NCBI GenBank assembly: GCA_963741525.1
Contig: CAVUIW010000020.1
Span: forward strand, 62,001 to 126,000
Source of the DNA: JANNSX01 sp963741525
GTDB taxonomy: Bacteria > Pseudomonadota > Alphaproteobacteria > Rhizobiales > Hyphomicrobiaceae
DNA length: 64,000 nucleotides
Direction of reading: 5' to 3'
Under the pieces are notes generated by a model. It saw only the letters and a list, made by a program, of their open reading frames with translations, made no database searches and was not told the origin of the DNA. A program made the position numbers and the translations under genes. Below are positions 59,344 through 64,000 of the stretch, one piece after another (position 1 is the stretch's first letter; the number at the start of each line of letters is the position of its first letter).

Positions 59344-60818
59344 TTAGCCGCGCATCGGATAGGTCGACAGCAGCGACCGCCATCCATTCGCGCTGCCAGG
59401 CGGGCCGGTCACCGGCATAGCTGGCCGGCCCTCCCGATCGACCCCGGCCAGCGCATTGGACACCAAGTGTAGCCAGTTTTTCTCCCAGGAACTCGATGCC
59501 GAGCTGGAAAGTGGCAAAGGCCACGGCATCGGCCGACAGCCTGGTCCGCGTGTCGGGGGCCGACAGCCGCGACATCGCGGCGAAAAGCCCGCCGGGCTCG
59601 TCCCGGCTCACCAAAAAACCTGTTTTATCGTTTTTTATCAGATGGTTGACGCCGGGACAGTCTTCGAACCCGATGCACGGAACGCCATAGGTGAGCGCCT
59701 CCACGACGACGTTAGGCAGACCCTCCTCGCGGGACGGAATGACGAGCATCCAGGCGTCGGCGTAAATCTCATCGATGTTCTTCACGCGCCCCTCGTCAAC
59801 AATCGCGATCCCAGGCGCGGCGGCCCTTATCCGCTCGAGGCCCGCGGAAAAATTGTTCTCACCATAGAAGTGTAGCGACCACCCCGGATGGCGCTCGCGC
59901 GAAGCCGGTAAAGGCCTCCGCGGCGGCGAGGCCATTCTTGTTCCTATTCTTGAGCGCGCCGACGCAGATGATTTTCCTGGCTGGAGTGATCGGCGCACTG
60001 CCCGTGGGCCGGGCGAAGGCGTTGTAGAATCCGTAGGCAAAGGGCGCGATGTCACCGTGCACGGAGGCGGCGTAAAGGGGCGTCGTGAAGCGGGCCGCGG
60101 CGGCGTGCGCCAGAACAGCCTGTCGCAACCAATGCGCCTCCTCTGCGCTCTCGAGGCTGAGGCTGCTGGCCAATGCCGCCTGCATCGCCTCGGGATTGGT
60201 GCACTCCTGAATGACGAACGGCACCTCCAACGCCTCGGCGATCGCCGGTATGCGGCGATAGAAACCCGGCATGCCGAAGCCGATCATCAGCTCGTAGCGA
60301 CGACGTTTGAGCCGGGCCTCCTCGCCATAGTGCTCGAGCACTTGCAGCTCGATGCCGCTCTCCAATTGATAGGGGCGGACCTGGTCAGTCGGGCGGATGC
60401 AAACGACGTCGACCTGCGCACCGAATCTGGCCAAAAGACCAGCGACCTGGCCCGCCACCTTCTCGGCTCCGCCGAAACCACTGAGGAAGCCCGGAATGAA
60501 TACGGCGATGCGCCGGCCGCCGACATTGGCCTGCGGTGCTGCGGGCGTGACGCTCGCCTCGGCGGCGAACTCCGTGCCGGCCTCCATTGCTGCAATGATG
60601 CCGAGCCGCTCGGCGCGCGATCGCCGCTGCGAGGGGGCGAACTTGCGAAGCAGCCGAACAGCCTTGATGCGCAATTCGACAGCGGCCTCCCGTCGCGCCT
60701 GGCGCTTCTCCGCGGAGCCCGCGCGATCGACGAGCCAGAGAGCGGCTTGCTTCAGCTTGAGCCGGCCGCTCGAGCTGAAACGGGCGTCATCGGCATGTGC
60801 GTTTCCGGGACGAGGCAT
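59344..60818 (-). CDS. Family 4 glycosyltransferase, two frameshifts
   Basis: GT-B glycosyltransferase of about 490 residues. The N-terminal 95 residues are a helical, basic extension; then IAVFIPGFLSGFGGAEKVAG is the acceptor-side Rossmann fold and KIICVGALKNRNKNGLAAAE starts the donor domain. The nucleotide-sugar motif is VIPSREEGLPNVVVEALTYG (E-x7-E). Breaks: near 59899-59902, between AEAFTGFA and ERHPGWSLHFYGE, and near 59478-59484 in a run of five A residues (EFLGEK to WLHLVSNALAGVD). The true end is 59344, after LLSTYPMRG. Sugar and acceptor unknown. Confidence 0.82.
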
Positions 60819-60901
60819 TGGGGTACTTTGCGATCGGGAAGAGGACGTGCCACCCCTGCCCTATTGCATTGGTCTCACTGCAAAGGCAATTGCCGCCGGA
60901 C

Positions 60902-63338
60902 TCAGCCAGGTGCCAGCGGCTCGACGGCACAAGCCGGCCGGCCCCAGATCAGGCCTGCCAACAAGATGATAAACAGCGCCGACGCACCGACGATGCTGAT
61001 CCAACGGCCGATCCGAAGGGGGGTATCGATGAAGGTGAGCGAGATTTCGCTTCTACCAGGCTGCGATCGGGATTCCACGGTAGGCGAAGAATGCTCGCGC
61101 GATCGGGGTTGGTTTACCGTTGACGAGCGCGCTCCATCCGCTGGCGAAATTGTCCGGAACGACGAAGAGGCCGGAGAACGGACTATCAACCAACAGGCGC
61201 ATGGTATCGGCACCATCCTCGATCACCGAGAATGTCACTTGAGTGGCTCTGCCAGGCGGACAAGCGGTATCGCTCGGCCATGCATGACCGTCCTTTGGCA
61301 CCAAGACCTCGCCATGGTCGAATAAATCGAGTACCTGATCGCGGGCGGCGAGCGGCATCGGAGTTTCGAGCGCCCGCCAGCGGCAGTAAAGCCTCAGCGA
61401 GGAGCGATTGCGGTTGTCTCTTTTGAGAAGGATCGCGCCCTTCTCCTCGGCGATCCGCTGGAAGCTCGCGACTGTGCTGTTGCCGAGCGGTCTTTTCCTG
61501 CACAACAGATACTCGACGGATAGAAGATCCAGCGCGCGTGGGTCCATCTCCCTACATAAAACGGGTCTGATCCAGTGCGGCCGCTGCTCGGCCAGGCTCA
61601 CCTTCGGGCTGAGATTCGCGAATGTGTAGGCTTGCCCGCGCGGGAAGTAGAGGCTGAATGCTGTGCCGTTGCGTCGCTGGGCATGGAGGGTCTGCACACC
61701 AGTGTAGTCCGAGATCAATCCGTACGTAGCTCGATGGGTCTGCCAGCACAATTGAGAACAACTGCGGTAGCGCCGGTTTGTTGTCGACATGCAGTTTCGT
61801 AGCCGCGCCGGGCAAGACCTCATCGAAGGCGGCCGGCGCAACAGAAATGAGCGACAAGGCGACCAGCGCGATGCCGGCCTGGCCAAAGTTGCGGTGCTCA
61901 AACAAAGCCATGCCTGCCCGGCCGCTTGCCGTCAGGCCCAGATACACCGCACCAATCGCGCAACATGCCGCCGCTATAGATGCACCTAGCGGATTGACGG
62001 AGTATCCGAAAATGGCCGCAACCCCGCCGCAGGCCAGAAAATACATGGCCAGTGCAAGTCGCGGAGCACGCCCAAGATCCGATAAGGGGCGGGCACTATG
62101 GGTAGCAAAGACGATGGCTGCGCCAATCGGCACCAGGATGTCGATGGCGGTGGCTGGCAGCAGGAATTGCCTCACCGAGGAGATGATCGGCAGGATTGCA
62201 TATAGCTCAGCCAGCGGCGGGCCGACGATCGGTATGCACATGACAAGAAATACTGCGCAGAACAACAGAACAAGAATCAATGACTTGCACCAAGTCCGAA
62301 GGCGCTCGGGAAAGCCGAGGGAAAGGCCGATCACGACAGCTGGGATCACGAGGAAGCCGGCAAAGACCGGTGGCCATACGGGAACAAATGGAATGATGAA
62401 GCGAAGGACGACGAGCCCGTTGGAGGACAATATCGGCGCGTAGGCCACTGCATCGAGTTCGAATTTCGCATCGCTCAGGTGCACAATGGAAGGAACGATG
62501 GTGACGGCAGCAACGGCAAGACCTGCTGCGAAAATGGCAGCTGTCCGCAGAGCAGCGTCAGCCCACTGCATCACAGGACGCTTCCAACGCACCTCCGGCT
62601 CGATCAAGTAAGCCGAAAAAATGGCAATGACATGCACAATGGTATACTGCAACATCACGATCAGAGAAATGCCCGTCAACAGGGCCAGCCAAGCGTGCGT
62701 GGTCCATCCCGGCCGCCGATTGACGAGGGTCGCGAAACTCCGATCAAGGTGAGGTTGCCGATTAGCGCACTGGATCGCCCACTCTGTTCAGCGACGAAAT
62801 TCAGCTCCCCGAAGCCGGCGGTAAGCGCCGCCGCTGCCGCCCACAACGGGCAGAGACCGAGCCGGCGGGCCAAGAACCAGCATGCTGCGACGATTGCCAC
62901 GAGGAGTGCGAACAAGCACAAATTCAGCGATAGGTTTGCCCATGGACTTGCCGGATCGACGAATGGGACGAGGTACCAGAACTGCTCTGGATCGGCAGAC
63001 AGCGGATATCCGCCGTTCCTGAATGGATTCCAAGCCGGCCAATCGTCATGGCTGCGAACGAACGACAACCACTTCATGACCCTCGAGCCGTCGCCGTAAG
63101 GTGTGGCGTCACTCCGGATCGTGCCCGACCAAAGCAAGCCTCCCATCAGCAAAGTCGCGAGGAGAGACACAAGCGCGGCCGAGCGCGATTGGCCGGCGGT
63201 TGGAATGCGGTCGAAAGTTCGGCTGGCGCCAGAACCCTGATGCGTTTCGGCGCGTCGATCTGGCACTGGCCACTCGCTCCCGCAAGGCAACCCGCTGGGT
63301 CGGATCAGGAATGATAGCTGAATTCCTCGCCCGGCCAA
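60902..63338 (-). CDS. YfhO-like multi-pass membrane protein, several frameshifts
   Basis: About 810 residues in four pieces: SAALVSLLATLLMGGLLWSG to SALIGNLTLIG; WLALLTGISLIVMLQYTIVH to SIVLADPSSY; GLISDYTGVQTLHAQRRNGT to YRGIPI; and SEISLTFIDTPLRIGRWISI to AVEPLAPG. About eleven helices and a large periplasmic C-terminal domain with SLYFPRGQAYTF, MDPRALDLLSVEYLLCRK and SGLFVVPDNFASGWSALVNG, the last being the YfhO/GtrII-like signature. Breaks near 62738-62745, 61720-61732 and 61050-61070. YfhO proteins glycosylate teichoic acids or lipid-linked sugars. N-terminus uncertain; internal starts possible. Confidence 0.65.
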
Positions 63339-63384
63339 TCTTGTGCATCAGCCCGGAAGCCTGCGCGCAGGTGGGGAAATCTGC

Positions 63385-64000
63385 TCAGTCACCTGTACGC
63401 GTTCCTTCGACGAACCATGCCACGGTCTGCCGCAATCCCTCTGGCAGCCCGGTTTCAACCGACCACCCGAGCCGCTCGCGCGCCTTCGACGTATCGGAAT
63501 AGTTGCGTGGCATGTCGCCGCGCCGCGCCTCCCCATGCCTCACTCTGACGCCGCCGATCCCGAATTCGCCCAACACGGAAATCAGCTTGTCCGTGATCTC
63601 CTGGACGGTCGTTTCCCGGTTGGTGGCGATCTGGAACACCTCGCCACCGATGCCCGGGGTGCTTGCCGCGGCCTGGATCGCGCGCACGAGGTCGCCGGTG
63701 AAGATGTAGTCCCGTGTCGCACTGCCATCGCCATAGATCTCGAGCGTCTCGCCGGCCATGGCCTGCTTGATGAACTTGGCGACGATGCTGCTCTTTTTCG
63801 ACGAGAGAGGTCCATAGACATTGCCGAAACGCAGCGTCACGGTTTCCAGGCCGAAGCAGTTGAAATAGGCGCAGCAGTAGCCTTCGCCGGCGAGCTTGCT
63901 CGCCCCGTAGGGCGAGATCGGGCGCGCAACGACGTTCTCGTGAATGGGCGGCGTCACGTTGCCGAGCGGCGCGCCGGACGAGGCGAACACGAATTGCTTG
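63385..64000 (-). CDS. NAD-dependent sugar epimerase/dehydratase, 5' end cut
   Basis: C-terminal two thirds of an extended SDR, the start lying beyond the window. Visible: QFVFASSGAPLGNV (the Thr/Ser active-site strand), catalytic SPYGASKLAGEGYC (Tyr and Lys), TLRFGNVYGP and DGSATRDYIFTGDLVRAI. It matches UDP-glucose 4-epimerase-like enzymes; the exact sugar is not readable. Likely part of the same glycan cluster, transcribed towards the YfhO-like gene. Confidence 0.88.
   Translation of the reverse strand, partial: KQFVFASSGAPLGNVTPPIHENVVARPISPYGASKLAGEGYCCAYFNCFGLETVTLRFGNVYGPLSSKKSSIVAKFIKQAMAGETLEIYGDGSATRDYIFTGDLVRAIQAAASTPGIGGEVFQIATNRETTVQEITDKLISVLGEFGIGGVRVRHGEARRGDMPRNYSDTSKARERLGWSVETGLPEGLRQTVAWFVEGTRTGD

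Overview
The window is GC-rich chromosomal DNA from an alphaproteobacterium, most likely of the order Hyphomicrobiales (Rhizobiales). The basis is codon use, the Rhizobiales-type carnitine dehydrogenase-thioesterase fusion, a DapF whose N-terminus looks rhizobial, many acyl-CoA, SDR and Liv-type ABC genes, and short palindromic intergenic elements of a kind I associate with that order. I see no rRNA, tRNA, IS element, prophage or CRISPR array.

Layout. (1) 1-5.8 kb: photolyase end, DUF3253 protein, PLP-dependent gamma-family lyase (frameshifted), an unknown protein (frameshifted), and small genes (secreted Cys protein, SnoaL-like, GNAT, SRPBCC). (2) 5.8-16.6 kb, mostly minus strand: threonine-dehydratase-like enzyme, CaiD-like hydratase, NDP-forming acyl-CoA synthetase, DMT exporter, two small secreted Cys-rich proteins, acyl-CoA dehydrogenase, a HigBA module with a palindromic operator, and a carnitine module (carnitine dehydrogenase-thioesterase fusion, SDR, BKACE). 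(3) 16.7-19.3 kb: an ACP-like protein with its half-domains in reversed order, then a PepSY protein with a cytochrome b561 that carries a very long low-complexity, histone-H1-like tail. (4) 19.3-29.7 kb: minus-strand catabolic operons (SDR, amino-acid permease, cysteine hydrolase, thioesterase with a divergent TetR regulator; then nitronate monooxygenase, citryl-CoA-lyase-like protein, Rieske oxygenase, CrtI-like oxidoreductase). (5) 29.9-39.1 kb: one long plus-strand operon of SDR, acyl-CoA dehydrogenase, polysaccharide-deacetylase-fold amidohydrolase, MaoC, acyl-CoA ligase, Asp/Glu/hydantoin racemase-like protein and a Liv ABC transporter without a binding protein. (6) 39.3-49.6 kb: housekeeping genes (rmuC, def, fmt, dapF) mixed with transporters, hydrolases, a JmjC/cupin protein and a CelD-type acetyltransferase. 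(7) 49.7-56.8 kb: two divergent periplasmic proteins that share a paralogous solute-binding domain but have different N-terminal fusions (TAXI versus LysM), a tandem array of structured repeats, a single-pass membrane protein and an unknown protein. (8) 56.8-64 kb: minus-strand glycan cluster (SqdB, FlaA1/CapD-like dehydratase, GT4, YfhO-like membrane protein, epimerase).

How the genes work together. Established biochemistry supports a route from L-carnitine through 3-dehydrocarnitine and betainyl-CoA to glycine betaine (13.2-16.6 kb). A Rieske N-demethylase-like enzyme at 26.8 kb could act further down that route; this link is inference. The 29.9-39.1 kb operon looks like an import-activation-oxidation pathway for an unidentified amide- or ring-containing acid. 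The end of the window builds a cell-surface glycan that may contain a sulfo-sugar.

Sequence quality. At least ten reading-frame breaks fall in otherwise intact genes near 2.4, 2.9, 13.5-13.7, 21.1, 54.65, 58.5, 59.5, 59.9, 61.1, 61.7 and 62.7 kb, while 21.2-54.6 kb is clean. Most need only one base to repair and several sit in homopolymers or GC-rich runs, so assembly error is the first explanation to test. All functions here come from reading the sequence; no database search was run.
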